Shown: positions 47,303 to 58,938 of the stretch, piece after piece
How the letters are laid out: every line of letters starts with the position of its first letter
How positions within the stretch are numbered: position 1 is the stretch's first letter
DNA from: Paratinospora sagittata
Lineage: Eukaryota > Streptophyta > Magnoliopsida > Ranunculales > Menispermaceae
Direction: 5' to 3'
Assembly (NCBI GenBank): GCA_035771175.1
Contig: CM069610.1
Coordinates: 26,750,501 to 26,814,500, forward strand
DNA length: 64,000 nucleotides
Position numbers and translations under genes: made by a program
The notes under the pieces: generated by a model
Databases searched by the model: none
What the model was told of the DNA's origin: nothing
The model's input: the letters and a program-made list of their open reading frames with translations, nothing else

Positions 47303-47614
47303 TCTTTTACTTTTTCTTTCGTTCTATTTCCTTTTTTTTTCCCTCCCGTCGGAACTCCCTTTTAGACTCTCTAACAAATTTTTTCTTTCGCTCTTGACAG
47401 TTGCTATTTTACGTTATCCAACGCCGCGAAAATATAATAAAAACAGGAAAAACGCTACCTACTGCGTATTGGTTCTACGGCCAGTAACTTTTTCTACCGA
47501 TGTCCGTTTTCGATGCACTTTTTTTTTCATTTTCGGTGCCTTTACGAGATCTACTAGCCGCGAACTGCTCCCTGTATCTCACCATTTAAATACGTTTTCC
47601 GTCGTGTATCTCAT

Positions 47615-47733
47615 GGGTGCGATCATACCAGCACTAATGCACCGGATCCCATCAGAACTCCGCAGTTAAGCGTGCTTAGGCGAGAGTAGTACTAGGATGG
47701 GTGATCTCCTCGGAAGTCCTCGTGTTGCACCCC
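47615..47733 (+). rRNA. 5S: 5S rRNA gene, copy 71 (class H)
   Basis: 119 nt with G64A, C91T, G97C; counterpart of copy 63. Confidence 0.96.
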
Positions 47734-48046
47734 TCTTTTACTTTTTCTTTCGTTCAATTTCCCTTTTTTTTTCCCTCCCGTCGGAACTCCCTTTTAGACT
47801 CTCTAACTGATTTTTTCTTTCGCTCTTGACAGTTGCTATTTTACGTTATCCAACGCCGCGAAAATATAATAAAAATAGGAAAAACGCTACCTACTGCGTA
47901 TTGGTTCTACGGGCAGTAACTTTTTCTACCGATGCCCCTTTTCGGTGCACTTTTTTTTTCATTTTCGGTGCCTTTACGAGATCTACTAGCCGCAAACTAC
48001 TCCCTGTATCTCACCATTTAAATACGTTTTCCGTCGTGTATCTCAT

Positions 48047-48164
48047 GGGTGCGATCATACCAGCACTAATGCACCGGATCCCATCAAAACTCCGCAGTTA
48101 AGCGTTCTTGGGCGACAGTAGTACTAAGATGGGTGACCTCCTGGAAGTCATCGTGTTGCACCCC
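48047..48164 (+). rRNA. 5S: 5S rRNA gene, copy 72 (class I, 118 nt)
   Basis: Class I plus G70C and a private G81A in box C. Confidence 0.94.
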
Positions 48165-48477
48165 TTTTTTACTTTTTCTTTCGTTCTATTTCCTTTTTTT
48201 TTCCCTCCCGTCGGAATTCCCTTTTAGACTCTCTGACTGATTTTTTTTTTTCGCTCTTGACAGTTTCTATTTTACGTTATCCAACGCCTGGAAAATATAA
48301 TAAAAACAGCAAAAACGCTACCTACTGCGTATTGGTTCTACGGGCGGTAACTTTTTCTACCGATATCCGGTTTCGGTGCACTTTTTTTTTTATTTTCGGT
48401 GCCTTTACGAGATCTACTAGGCGCAAACTTCTCCTTGTATCTCACCATTTAAATACGTTTTCTGTCGCATATCTAAT

Positions 48478-48596
48478 GGGTGCGATCATACCAGCACTAA
48501 TGCACCGGATCCCATCAGAACTCCATAGTGAAGCGTGCTTGGGCGAGAGTAGTACTAGGATGGGTGACCTCCTGGGAAGTCCTCGTGTTGCACCCC
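48478..48596 (+). rRNA. 5S: 5S rRNA gene, copy 73 (class K)
   Basis: 119 nt with G48A, C49T, T53G; counterpart of copy 65. Confidence 0.96.
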
Positions 48597-48909
48597 TCTT
48601 TTACTTTTTCTTTCGTTCAATTTCCCTTTTTTTTTTCCCTCCCGTCGGAACTCCCTTTTAGACTCTCTAACTGATTTTTTCTTTCGCTCTTGACAGTTGC
48701 TATTTTACGTTATCCAACGCCGCGAAAATATAATAAAAATAGGAAAAACGCTACCTACTGCGTATTGGTTCTACGGGCAGTAACTTTTTCTACCGATGTC
48801 CGTTTTCGGTGCACTTTTTTTTTATTTTCGGTGGCTTTACGAGATCTACTAGCCGCAAACTGCTCCCTGTATCTCACCATTTAAATACGTTTTCCGTCGC
48901 GTATCTCAT

Positions 48910-49025
48910 GGGTGCGATCATACCAGCACTAATGCACCGGATCCCATCAAAACTCCGCAGTTAAGCGTGCTTGGGCGATAGTACTAGGATGGGTGACCTC
49001 CTGGGAAGTCCTCGTGTTGCACCCC
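48910..49025 (+). rRNA. 5S: 5S rRNA gene, copy 74 (class M, 116 nt)
   Basis: G41A and the 3-nt loss; upstream element standard, unlike copies 41, 43 and 66. Confidence 0.93.
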
Positions 49026-49337
49026 TCTTTTACTTTTTCTTTTGTTCTATTTCCTCTTTTTTTCCCTCCCGTCGGAACTCCCTTTTAGACTCTCTGACTG
49101 ATTTTTTCTTTCGCTCTTGACAGTTGCTATTTTACGTTATCCAACGCCGCGAAAATATAATAAAAACAAGAAAAACGCTACCTACTGCGTATTGGTTTTA
49201 CAGGCAGTAACTTTTTCTACCAATGTCCGTTTTCGGTGCACTTTTTTTTTTCATTTTCGGTGGCTTTCGTGATCTACTAGCCGCAAACAGCTCCCTGTAT
49301 CTCACCATTTAAATACGTTTTCCGTCGCGTATCTCAT

Positions 49338-49456
49338 GGGTGCGATCATACCAGCACTAATGCACCGGATCCCATCAGAACTCTGCAGTTAAGCGTTCTT
49401 TGGCGAGAGTAGTACTAGGATGGGTGACCTCCTCGGAAGTCCTCGTGTTGCACCCC
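49338..49456 (+). rRNA. 5S: 5S rRNA gene, copy 75 (class B)
   Basis: 119 nt with C47T, G60T, G64T, G97C. Confidence 0.96.
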
Positions 49457-49768
49457 TCTTTTACTTTTTCTTTCGTTCTATTTCCTCTTTTTTTTCCCTC
49501 CCGTCGGAACTCCCTTTTAGACCCTCTGACTGATTTTTTCTTTCGCTCTTGACAGTTGCTATTTTACGTTATCCAACGCCACGAAAATATAATAAAAACA
49601 GGAAAAACGCTACCTACTGCGTATTGGTTCTACGGGCAGTAACTTTTTCTACCGATGTCCGTTTTCGGTGCACTTTTTTTTCATTTTCGGTGCCTTTACG
49701 AGATCTACTAGCCGCAAACTTCTCCATGTATCTCACCATTTAAATACGTTTTCCGTCGCGTATCTCTT

Positions 49769-49887
49769 GGGTGCGATCATACCAGCACTAATGAACCGGA
49801 TCCCATCAGAACTCCGCCGTTAAGCGTGCTTAGGCGAGGGTAGTACTAGGATGGGTGATCTCCTCGGAAGTCCTCGTGTTGCACCCC
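49769..49887 (+). rRNA. 5S: 5S rRNA gene, copy 76 (class C)
   Basis: 119 nt with C26A, A50C, G64A, A71G, C91T, G97C, matching copy 45 rather than its positional counterpart 68, including the 6-bp spacer repeat. Confidence 0.96.
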
Positions 49888-50206
49888 TCTTTTACTTTTT
49901 CTTTTTCTTTCGTTCTATTTCCCTTTTTTTTTCCCTCCCGTCGGAACTCCCTTTTAGACTCTCTGACTGATTTTTTCTTTCGCTCTGGACAGTTGCTATA
50001 TTACGTTATCCAACGCCGCGAAAATATAATAAAAACAAGAAAAATGCTACCTACTGCGTATTGGTTCTACGGGCAGTAACTTTTTCTACCGATCCCCGTT
50101 TTCGGTGCACTTTTTTTTTCATTTTCGGTGCCTTTACAAGATCTACTAGCGGCAAACTGCTCCCTGTATCTCACCATTTAAATACGTTTTCCGTCGCGTA
50201 TCTCAT

Positions 50207-50325
50207 GGGTGCGATCATACCAGCACTAATGCACCGGATCCCATCAGAACTCCGCAGTTAAGCGTGTTTGGGCGAGAGTAGTACTAGGATGGGTGACCTC
50301 CTGGGCAGCCCTCGTGTTGCACCCC
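50207..50325 (+). rRNA. 5S: 5S rRNA gene, copy 77 (class J)
   Basis: 119 nt with C61T, A100C and T103C. Confidence 0.96.
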
Positions 50326-50636
50326 TCTTTTACTTTTTCTTTCCATCTATTTCCTTTTTTTTCCCTTCCGTCGGAACTCCCTTTTAGACTCTCTGAATGA
50401 TTTTTTCTTTCGCTCTTGACAGTTGCTATTTTACGTTATCCAACGCCGCGAAAATATAATAAAAACAGGAAAAACGCTACCTACTGCGTATTGGTTCTAC
50501 TGGCAGTAACTTTTTCTACGGATGTCCGTTATCGATGCACTTTTTTTTTCATTTTCGGTGCCTTTACGAGATCTACTAGCCGCAAACTGCTCCCTGTATC
50601 TCACCATTTAAATACGTTTTCCGTCGCGTATCTCAT

Positions 50637-50755
50637 GGGTGCGATCATACCAGCACTAATGCACCGGATCCCATCAGAACTCCGCAGTTAAGATTTCTTG
50701 GGCGAGAGTAGTACTAGGATGGGTGACCTCCTGGGCAGTCCTCGTGTTGCACCCC
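50637..50755 (+). rRNA. 5S: 5S rRNA gene, copy 78 (class D)
   Basis: 119 nt with C57A, G58T, G60T, A100C. Confidence 0.96.
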
Positions 50756-51066
50756 TCTTTTACTTTTTCTTTCGTTCTATTTCCTTTTTTTTCCCTCCCG
50801 TCGGAACTCCCTTTTAGACTCTCTAACTGATTTTTTCTTTCGCTCTTGACAGTTGCTATTTTACGTTATCCAACGCCGCGAAAATATAATAAAAACAAGA
50901 AAAACGCTACCGACTGCGTATTGGTTCTACGGGCAGTAACTTTTTCTACGGATGTCCCTTTTCGATGCACTTTTTTTTTCATTTTCGGTGCCTTTACGAG
51001 ATCTACTAGCCGCAAACTTCTCCATGTATCTCACCATTTAAATACGTTTTCCGTCGCGTATCTCTT

Positions 51067-51185
51067 GGGTGCGATCATACCAGCACTAATGCACCGGATC
51101 CCATCAGAACTCCGCAGTTAAGCGTGCTTAGGCGAGAGTAGTACTAGGATGGGTGATCTCCTCGGAAGTCCTCGTGTTGCACCCC
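51067..51185 (+). rRNA. 5S: 5S rRNA gene, copy 79 (class H with C-type promoter)
   Basis: 119 nt with G64A, C91T, G97C, but the flank reads AACTTCTCCATG and CTCTT, as before class C. C26 and A71 are canonical, so the C-to-H switch lies between about -2 and nt 26. Confidence 0.96.
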
Positions 51186-51498
51186 TCTTTTACTTTTTCT
51201 TTCGTTCAATTTCCCTTTTTTTTTCCCTCCCGTCGGAACTCCCTTTTAGACTCTCTAACTGATTTTTTCTTTCGCTCTTGACAGTTGCTATTTTACGTTA
51301 TCCAACGCCGCGAAAATATAATAAAAATAGGAAAAACGCTACCTACTGCGTATTGGTTCTACGGGCAGTAACTTTTTCTACCGATGCCCCTTTTCGGTGC
51401 ACTTTTTTTTTCATTTTCGGTGCCTTTACGAGATCTACTAGCCGCAAACTACTCCCTGTATCTCACCATTTAAATACGTTTTCCGTCGTGTATCTCAT

Positions 51499-51616
51499 GG
51501 GTGCGATCATACCAGCACTAATGCACCGGATCCCATCAAAACTCCGCAGTTAAGCGTTCTTGGGCGACAGTAGTACTAGGATGGGTGACCTCCTGGAAGT
51601 CATCGTGTTGCACCCC
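51499..51616 (+). rRNA. 5S: 5S rRNA gene, copy 80 (class I, 118 nt)
   Basis: Class I plus G70C. Its spacer has one A fewer (CCTGGAAATATAAT). Confidence 0.94.
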
Positions 51617-51931
51617 TTTTTTACTTTTTCTTTCGTTCTATTTCCTTTTTTTTTTCCCTCCCGTCGGAATTCCCTTTTAGACTCTCTGACTGATTTTTTT
51701 TTTTCGCTTTTGACAGTTTCTATTTTACGTTATCCAACGCCTGGAAATATAATAAAAACAGCAAAAACGCTACCTACTGCGTATTGGTTCTACGGGCGGT
51801 AACTTTTTCTACCGATATCCGGTTTCGGTGCACTTTTTTTTTTTCATTTTCGGTGCCTTTACGAGATCTACTAGGCGCAAACTTCTCCTTGTATCTCACC
51901 ATTTAAATACGTTTTCTGTCGCATATCTAAT

Positions 51932-52050
51932 GGGTGCGATCATACCAGCACTAATGCACCGGATCCCATCAGAACTCCATAGTGAAGCGTGCTTGGGCGA
52001 GAGTAGTACTAGGATGGGTGACCTCCTGGGAAGTCCTCGTGTTGCACCCC
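51932..52050 (+). rRNA. 5S: 5S rRNA gene, copy 81 (class K)
   Basis: 119 nt with G48A, C49T, T53G; preceded by an unusually long T11 tract near 51834. Confidence 0.96.
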
Positions 52051-52362
52051 TCTTTTACTTTTTCTTTCGTTCAATTTCCCTTTTTTTTTCCCTCCCGTCG
52101 GAACTCCCTTTTAGACTCTCTAACTGATTTTTTCTTTCGCTCTTGACAGTTGCTATTTTACGTTATCCAACGCCGCGAAAATATAATAAAAATAGGAAAA
52201 ACGCTACCTACTGCGTATTGGTTCTACGGGCAGTAACTTTTTCTACCGATGTCCGTTTTCGGTGCACTTTTTTTTCATTTTCGGTGCCTTTACGAGATCT
52301 ACTAGCCGCAAACTTCTCCATGTATCTCACCATTTAAATACGTTTTCTGTCGCGTATCTCAT

Positions 52363-52481
52363 GGGTGCGATCATACCAGCACTAATGCACCGGATCCCAT
52401 CAGAACTCCGCAGTTAAGCGTGCTTGGGCGAGAGTAGTACTAGGATGGGTGACCTCCTGGGCAGTCCTCGTGTTGCACCCC
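52363..52481 (+). rRNA. 5S: 5S rRNA gene, copy 82 (class J, near-canonical)
   Basis: 119 nt with A100C only. The upstream spacer is a mosaic: post-K start, AACTTCTCCATG from the C lineage, then TTTTCTGTCGCG as before copies 46 and 56. Confidence 0.97.
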
Positions 52482-52793
52482 TCTTTTACTTTTTCTTTCC
52501 TTCTATTTCCTTTTTTTTCCCTTCCGTCGGAACTCCCTTTTAGACTCTCTGAATGATTTTTTCTTTCGCTCTTGACAGTTGCTATTTTACGTTATCCAAC
52601 GCCGCAAAAATATAATAAAAACAGGAAAAACGCTACCTACTGCGTATTGGTTCTACTGGCAGTAACTTTTTCTACGGATGTCCGTTTTCGATGCACTTTT
52701 TTTTTTCATTTTCGGTGCCTTTACGAGATCTACTAGCCGCAAACTGCTCCCTGTATCTCACCATTTAAATATGTTTTCCGTCGCGTATCTCAT

Positions 52794-52912
52794 GGGTGCG
52801 ATCATACCAGCACTAATGCACCGGATCCCATCAGAACTCCGCAGTTAAGATTTCTTGGGCGAGAGTAGTACTAGGATGGGTGACCTCCTGGGCAGTCCTC
52901 GTGTTGCACCCC
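52794..52912 (+). rRNA. 5S: 5S rRNA gene, copy 83 (class D)
   Basis: 119 nt with C57A, G58T, G60T, A100C; upstream TTTAAATATGTTTTCC. Confidence 0.96.
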
Positions 52913-53223
52913 TCTTTTACTTTTTCTTTCGTTCTATTTCCTTTTTTTTCCCTCCCGTCGGAACTCCCTTTTAGACTCTCTAACTGATTTTTTCTTTCGC
53001 TCTTGACAGTTGCTATTTTACGTTATCCAACGCCGCGAAAATATAATAAAAACAGGAAAAACGCTACCGACTGCGTATTGGTTCTACGGGCAGTAACTTT
53101 TTCTACGGATGTCCGTTTTCGATGCACTTTTTTTTTCATTTTCGGTGCCTTTACGAGATCTACTAGCCGCAAAATGCTCCCTATATCTCACCATTTAAAT
53201 ACGTTTTCCGTCGCGTATCTCAT

Positions 53224-53342
53224 GGGTGCGATCATACCAGCACTAATGCACCGGATCCCATCAGAACTCCGCAGTTAAGAGTTCTTGGGCGAGAGTAGTA
53301 CTAGGATGGGTGACCTCCTGGGAAGTCCTCGTGTTGCACCCC
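53224..53342 (+). rRNA. 5S: 5S rRNA gene, copy 84 (class E)
   Basis: 119 nt with C57A and G60T. The left boundary of a 4,305-bp duplication falls inside this gene. Confidence 0.96.
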
Positions 53343-53653
53343 TCTTTTACGTTTTCTTTGGTTCTATTTCTTTTTTTTTCCCTCCCGTCGGAACTCCCTT
53401 TTAGACTCTCTGACTGATTTTTTCTTTCGCTCTTGACAGTTACTATTTTACGTTATCCAACGCCTCGAAAATATAATAAAAATAGGAAAAACGCTACCTA
53501 CTGCGTATTGGTTTAACGGGCAACAACTTTTTCTACCGATGTCCGTTTTCGGTGCACTTTTTTTTTCATTTTCGGTGCCTTTACGAGATCTACTAGCCGC
53601 AAACTGCTCCCTGTATCTCACCATTTAAATACGTTTTCCGTCGCGTATCTCAT

Positions 53654-53771
53654 GGGTGCGATCATACCAGCACTAATGCGCCGGATCCCATCAGAACTCC
53701 GCAGTTAAGCGTGCTTGGGCGAGAGTAATACTAGGATTGGTGACCTCCTTGGAGTCCTCTTGTTGCACCCC
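53654..53771 (+). rRNA. 5S: 5S rRNA gene, copy 85 (class F, 118 nt)
   Basis: Class F plus A27G. The spacer has CCCCCCGTCGG, a private change. Confidence 0.94.
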
Positions 53772-54083
53772 TCTTTTACTTTTTCTTTCGTTCTATTTCC
53801 TTTTTTTTTCCCCCCCGTCGGAACTCCCTTTTAGACTCTCTAACAGATTTTTTCTTTCGCTCTTGACAGTTGCTATTTTACGTTATCCAACGCCGCGAAA
53901 ATATAATAAAAACAGGAAAAACGCTACCTACTGCGTATTGGTTCTACGGCCAGTAACTTTTTCTACCGATGTCCGTTTTCGATGCACTTTTTTTTTCATT
54001 TTCGGTGCCTTTACGAGATCTACTAGCCGCGAACTGCTCCCTGTATCTCACCATTTAAATACGTTTTCCGTCGTGTATCTCAT

Positions 54084-54202
54084 GGGTGCGATCATACCAG
54101 CACTAATGCACCGGATCCCATCAGAACTCCGCAGTTAAGCGTGCTTAGGCGAGAGTAGTACTAGGATGGGTGATCTCCTCGGAAGTCCTCGTGTTGCACC
54201 CC
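54084..54202 (+). rRNA. 5S: 5S rRNA gene, copy 86 (class H)
   Basis: 119 nt with G64A, C91T, G97C. Confidence 0.96.
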
Positions 54203-54515
54203 TCTTTTACTTTTTCTTTCGTTCAATTTCCCTTTTTTTTTCCCTCCCGTCGGAACTCCCTTTTAGACTCTCTAACTGATTTTTTCTTTCGCTCTTGACA
54301 GTTGCTATTTTAAGTTATCCAACGCCGCGAAAATATAATAAAAATAGGAAAAACGCTACCTACTGCGTATTGGTTCTACGGGCAGTAACTTTTTCTACCG
54401 ATGCCCCTTTTCGGTGCACTTTTTTTTTCATTTTCGGTGCCTTTACGAGATCTACTAGCCGCAAACTACTCCCTGTATCTCACCATTTAAATACGTTTTC
54501 CGTCGTGTATCTCAT

Positions 54516-54633
54516 GGGTGCGATCATACCAGCACTAATGCACCGGATCCCATCAAAACTCCGCAGTTAAGCGTTCTTGGGCGACAGTAGTACTAGGATG
54601 GGTGACCTCCTGGAAGTCATCGTGTTGCACCCC
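54516..54633 (+). rRNA. 5S: 5S rRNA gene, copy 87 (class I, 118 nt)
   Basis: Class I plus G70C; the preceding spacer has TTTTAAGTTATCC instead of TTTTACGTTATCC. Confidence 0.94.
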
Positions 54634-54945
54634 TTTTTTACTTTTTCTTTCGTTCTATTTCCTTTTTTTTTCCCTCCCGTCGGAATTCCCTTTTAGACTC
54701 TCTGACTGATTTTTTTTTTCGCTCTTGACAGTTTCTATTTTACGTTATCCAACGCCTGGAAAATATAATAAAAACAGCAAAAACGCTACCTACTGCGTAT
54801 TGGTTCTACGGGCAGTAACTTTTTCTACCGATATCCGGTTTCGGTGCACTTTTTTTTTCATTTTCGGTGCCTTTACGAGATCTACTAGGCGCAAACTTCT
54901 CCTTGTATCTCACCATTTAAATACGTTTTCTGTCGCATATCTAAT

Positions 54946-55064
54946 GGGTGCGATCATACCAGCACTAATGCACCGGATCCCATCAGAACTCCATAGTGAA
55001 GCGTGCTTGGGCGAGAGTAGTACTAGGATGGGTGACCTCCTGGGAAGTCCTCGTGTTGCACCCC
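54946..55064 (+). rRNA. 5S: 5S rRNA gene, copy 88 (class K)
   Basis: 119 nt with G48A, C49T, T53G. Confidence 0.96.
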
Positions 55065-55376
55065 TCTTTTACTTTTTCTTTCGTTCAATTTCCCTTTTTT
55101 TTTCCCTCCCGTCGGAACTCCCTTTTAGACTCTCTAACTGATTTTTTCTTTCGCTCTTGACAGTTGCTATTTTACGTTATCCAACGCCGCGAAAATATAA
55201 TAAAAACAGGAAAAACGCTACCTACTGCGTATTTGTTCTACGGGCAGTAACTTTTTCTACCGATGTCCGTTTTCGGTGCATTTTTTTTTCATTTTCGGTG
55301 CCTTTACGAGATCTACAAGCCGTAAACTGCTCCCTGTATCTTACCATTTAAATACGTTTTCCGTCGCGTATCTCAT

Positions 55377-55495
55377 GGGTGCGATCATATCAGCACTAAT
55401 GCACCGGATCCCATCAGAACTTCGCAGTTAAGAGTTCTTGGGCGAGAGTAGTACTAGGATGGGTGACCTCCTGGGAAGTCCTCGTGTGGCACCCC
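55377..55495 (+). rRNA. 5S: 5S rRNA gene, copy 89 (class N)
   Basis: 119 nt with C14T, C46T, C57A, G60T, T112G. C14T turns the 14-65 pair into U-G. Confidence 0.96.
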
Positions 55496-55807
55496 TCTTT
55501 TACTTTTTCTTTCGTTCTATTTCCTTTTTTTTTCCCTCCCGTCGGAACTCCCCTTTAGACTCTCTGACTGATTTTTTCTTTCGCTCTTGACAGTTGCTAT
55601 TTTACGTTATCCAACGCCGCGAAAATATAATAAAAACAAGAAAAATGCTACCTACTGCGTATTGGTTCTACGGGCAGTAACTTTTTCTACCGATGTCCGT
55701 TTTCGGTGCAATTTGTTTTTCATTTTCGGTGCCTTTACGAGATCTACTAGCCGCAAACTGCTCCCTGTATCTTACCATCTAAATACGTTTTCCGTCGCGT
55801 ATCTCAT

Positions 55808-55926
55808 GGGTGCGATCATACCAGCACTAATGCACCGGATCCCATCAGAACTCCGCAGTTAAGAGTTCTTGGGCGAGAGTAGTACTAGGATAGGTGACCT
55901 CCTGGAAAGTCCTCGTGTTGCACCCC
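55808..55926 (+). rRNA. 5S: 5S rRNA gene, copy 90 (class E)
   Basis: 119 nt with C57A, G60T, G85A, G99A. The TATA-like box is altered to CATCTAAATA. Confidence 0.96.
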
Positions 55927-56237
55927 TCTTTTACTTTTTCTTTCGTTCTATTTCCTTTTTTTTTCCCTCCCGTCGGAACTCCCTTTTAGACTCTATGACT
56001 GATTTTTTCTTTCGCTCTTGACAGTTGCTATTTTACGTTATCCAACGCCTGGAAAATATAATAAAAACAGGAAAAACGCTACCTACTGCGTATTGGTTCT
56101 ACGGGCAGTAACTTTTCTACCGATGTCCGTTTTCGGTGCACTTTTTTTTTCATTTTCGGTGCCTTTACGAGATCTACTAGCCGCAAACTGCTCCCTGTAT
56201 CCCACCATTTAAACACGATTTCCGTCGCGTATCTCAT

Positions 56238-56356
56238 GGGTGCGATCATACCAGCACTAATGCACCGGATCCCATCAGAACTCCGCAGTTACGTGTTCTT
56301 GGGCGAGAGTAGTACTAGGATGGGTGACCTCCTGGGAAGTCCTCGTGTTGCACCCC
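56238..56356 (+). rRNA. 5S: 5S rRNA gene, copy 91 (class O)
   Basis: 119 nt with A55C, C57T, G60T in box A. The upstream box is TTTAAACACGATTTCC, so both promoter parts are changed. Confidence 0.95.
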
Positions 56357-56667
56357 TCTTTTACTTTTTCTTTCGTTCTATTTCCTTTTTTTTTCCCTCC
56401 CATCGGAACTCCCTTTTAGACTCTCTGACTGATTTTTTCTTTCACTCTTGACAGTTTCTATTTTACGTTATCCAACGCCTCGAAAATATAATAAAAATAG
56501 GAAAAACGCTACCTACTGCGTATTGGTTCTACGGGCAGTAACTTTTCTACCGATGTACGTTTTCGGTGCTCTTTTTTTTTCATTTTCGGTGCCCTTACGA
56601 GATCTACTAGCCGCAAACTGCTCCCTGTATCTCGCCATTTAAATACGTTTTCCGTCGCGTATCTCAT

Positions 56668-56786
56668 GGGTGCGATCATACCAGCACTAATGCACCGGAT
56701 CCAATCAGAACTCCATAGTGAAGCGTGCTTGGGCGAGAGTAGTACTAGGATGGGTGACCTCCTGGGAAGTCCTCGTGTTGCACCCC
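56668..56786 (+). rRNA. 5S: 5S rRNA gene, copy 92 (class K)
   Basis: 119 nt with C36A, G48A, C49T, T53G, behind a standard CCGTCGCGTATCTCAT flank rather than the K-type flank. Confidence 0.96.
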
Positions 56787-57097
56787 TCTTTTACTTTTTC
56801 TTTCGTTCTATTTCTTTTTTTTTTCCCTCCCGTCGGAACTCCCTTTTAGACTCTCTAACTGATTTTTTCTTACGCTCTTGACAGTTGCTATTTTACGTTA
56901 TCCAACGCCGCGAAAATATAATAAAAACAGGAAAAACGCTACCTACTGCGTATTGGTTCTACGGGCAGTAACTTTTTCTACCGATGTCCGTTTTCGGTGC
57001 ATTTTTTTTTCATTTTCGGTGCCTTTACGAGATCTACTAGCCGCAAACTGCTCCCTGTATCTTACCATTTAAATACGTTTTCCGTCGCGTATCTCAT

Positions 57098-57216
57098 GGG
57101 TGCGATCATACCAGCACTAATGCACCGGATCCCATCAGAACTCCGCAGTTAAGAGTTCTTGGGCGAGAGTAGTACTAGGATGGGTGACCTCCTGGGAAGT
57201 CCTCGTGTGGCACCCC
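57098..57216 (+). rRNA. 5S: 5S rRNA gene, copy 93 (class N)
   Basis: 119 nt with C57A, G60T, T112G; upstream ATCTTACC. Confidence 0.96.
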
Positions 57217-57527
57217 TCTTTTACTTTTTCTTCCGTTCTATTTCCTTTTTTTTCCCTCCCGTCGGAACTCCCTTTTAGACTCTCTGACTGATTTTTTCTT
57301 TCGCTCTTGACAGTTGCTATTTTACGTTATCCAACGCCGCGAAAATATAATAATAACAAGAAAAATGCTACCTACTGCGTATTGGTTCTACGGGCAGTAA
57401 CTTTTTCTACCGATGTTCGTTTTCGGTGCATTTTTTTTTTCATTTTCGGTGCCTTTACGAGATTGACTAGCCGCAAACTGCTCCCTGTATCTTACCATCT
57501 AAATACGTTTTCCGTCGCGTATCTCAT

Positions 57528-57646
57528 GGGTGCGATCATACCAGCACTAATGCACCGGATCCCATCAGAACTCCGCAGTTAAGAGTTCTTGGGCGAGAGT
57601 AGTACTAGGATGGGTGACCTCCTGGGAAGTCCTCGTGTTGCACCCC
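57528..57646 (+). rRNA. 5S: 5S rRNA gene, copy 94 (class E, duplication junction)
   Basis: 119 nt with C57A and G60T. The promoter CATCTAAATA matches copies 90, 100 and 104, but G85A and G99A are absent and the spacer after it matches copy 84. Confidence 0.96.
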
Positions 57647-57958
57647 TCTTTTACGTTTTCTTTGGTTCTATTTCTTTTTTTTTCCCTCCCGTCGGAACTC
57701 CCTTTTAGACTCTCTGACTGATTTTTTCTTTCGCTCTTGACAGTTACTATTTTACGTTATCCAACGCCTCGAAAATATAATAAAAATAGGAAAAACGCTA
57801 CCTACTGCGTATTGGTTTAACGGGCAACAACTTTTTCTACCGATGTCCGTTTTCGGTGCACTTTTTTTTTTCATTTTCGGTGCCTTTACGAGATCTACTA
57901 GCCGCAAACTGCTCCCTGTATCTCACCATTTAAATACGTTTTCCGTCGCGTATCTCAT

Positions 57959-58076
57959 GGGTGCGATCATACCAGCACTAATGCGCCGGATCCCATCAGA
58001 ACTCCGCAGTTAAGCGTGCTTGGGCGAGAGTAATACTAGGATTGGTGACCTCCTTGGAGTCCTCTTGTTGCACCCC
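57959..58076 (+). rRNA. 5S: 5S rRNA gene, copy 95 (class F, 118 nt)
   Basis: Class F plus A27G; 4,305 bp after copy 85. Confidence 0.94.
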
Positions 58077-58388
58077 TCTTTTACTTTTTCTTTCGTTCTA
58101 TTTCCTTTTTTTTTCCCTCCCGTCGGAACTCCCTTTTAGACTCTCTAACAGATTTTTTCTTTCGCTCTTGACAGTTGCTATTTTACGTTATCCAACGCCG
58201 CGAAAATATAATAAAAACAGGAAAAACGCTACCTACTGCGTATTGGTTCTACGGCCAGTAACTTTTTCTACCGATGTCCGTTTTCGATGCACTTTTTTTT
58301 TCATTTTCGGTGCCTTTACGAGATCTACTAGCCGCGAACTGCTCCCTGTATCTCACCATTTAAATACGTTTTCCGTCGTGTATCTCAT

Positions 58389-58507
58389 GGGTGCGATCAT
58401 ACCAGCACTAATGCACCGGATCCCATCAGAACTCCGCAGTTAAGCGTGCTTAGGCGAGAGTAGTACTAGGATGGGTGATCTCCTCGGAAGTCCTCGTGTT
58501 GCACCCC
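58389..58507 (+). rRNA. 5S: 5S rRNA gene, copy 96 (class H)
   Basis: 119 nt, counterpart of copy 86. Confidence 0.96.
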
Positions 58508-58820
58508 TCTTTTACTTTTTCTTTCGTTCAATTTCCCTTTTTTTTTCCCTCCCGTCGGAACTCCCTTTTAGACTCTCTAACTGATTTTTTCTTTCGCTCT
58601 TGACAGTTGCTATTTTACGTTATCCAACGCCGCGAAAATATAATAAAAATAGGAAAAACGCTACCTACTGCGTATTGGTTCTACGGGCAGTAACTTTTTC
58701 TACCGATGCCCCTTTTCGGTGCACTTTTTTTTTCATTTTCGGTGCCTTTACGAGATCTACTAGCCGCAAACTACTCCCTGTATCTCACCATTTAAATACG
58801 TTTTCCGTCGTGTATCTCAT

Positions 58821-58938
58821 GGGTGCGATCATACCAGCACTAATGCACCGGATCCCATCAAAACTCCGCAGTTAAGCGTTCTTGGGCGACAGTAGTACTA
58901 GGATGGGTGACCTCCTGGAAGTCATCGTGTTGCACCCC
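58821..58938 (+). rRNA. 5S: 5S rRNA gene, copy 97 (class I, 118 nt)
   Basis: Class I plus G70C; counterpart of copy 87 without its spacer change. Confidence 0.94.

Larger units (their letters stand above)
43530..50325. repeat. 8-unit tandem duplication (~3,447 bp x2)
   Basis: Copies 62-69 (F H I K M B C J) recur as copies 70-77, with offsets of 3,446-3,452 bp. Class C and J members differ in detail between the two blocks, so this pair is older or has been overwritten in part. Confidence 0.88.
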
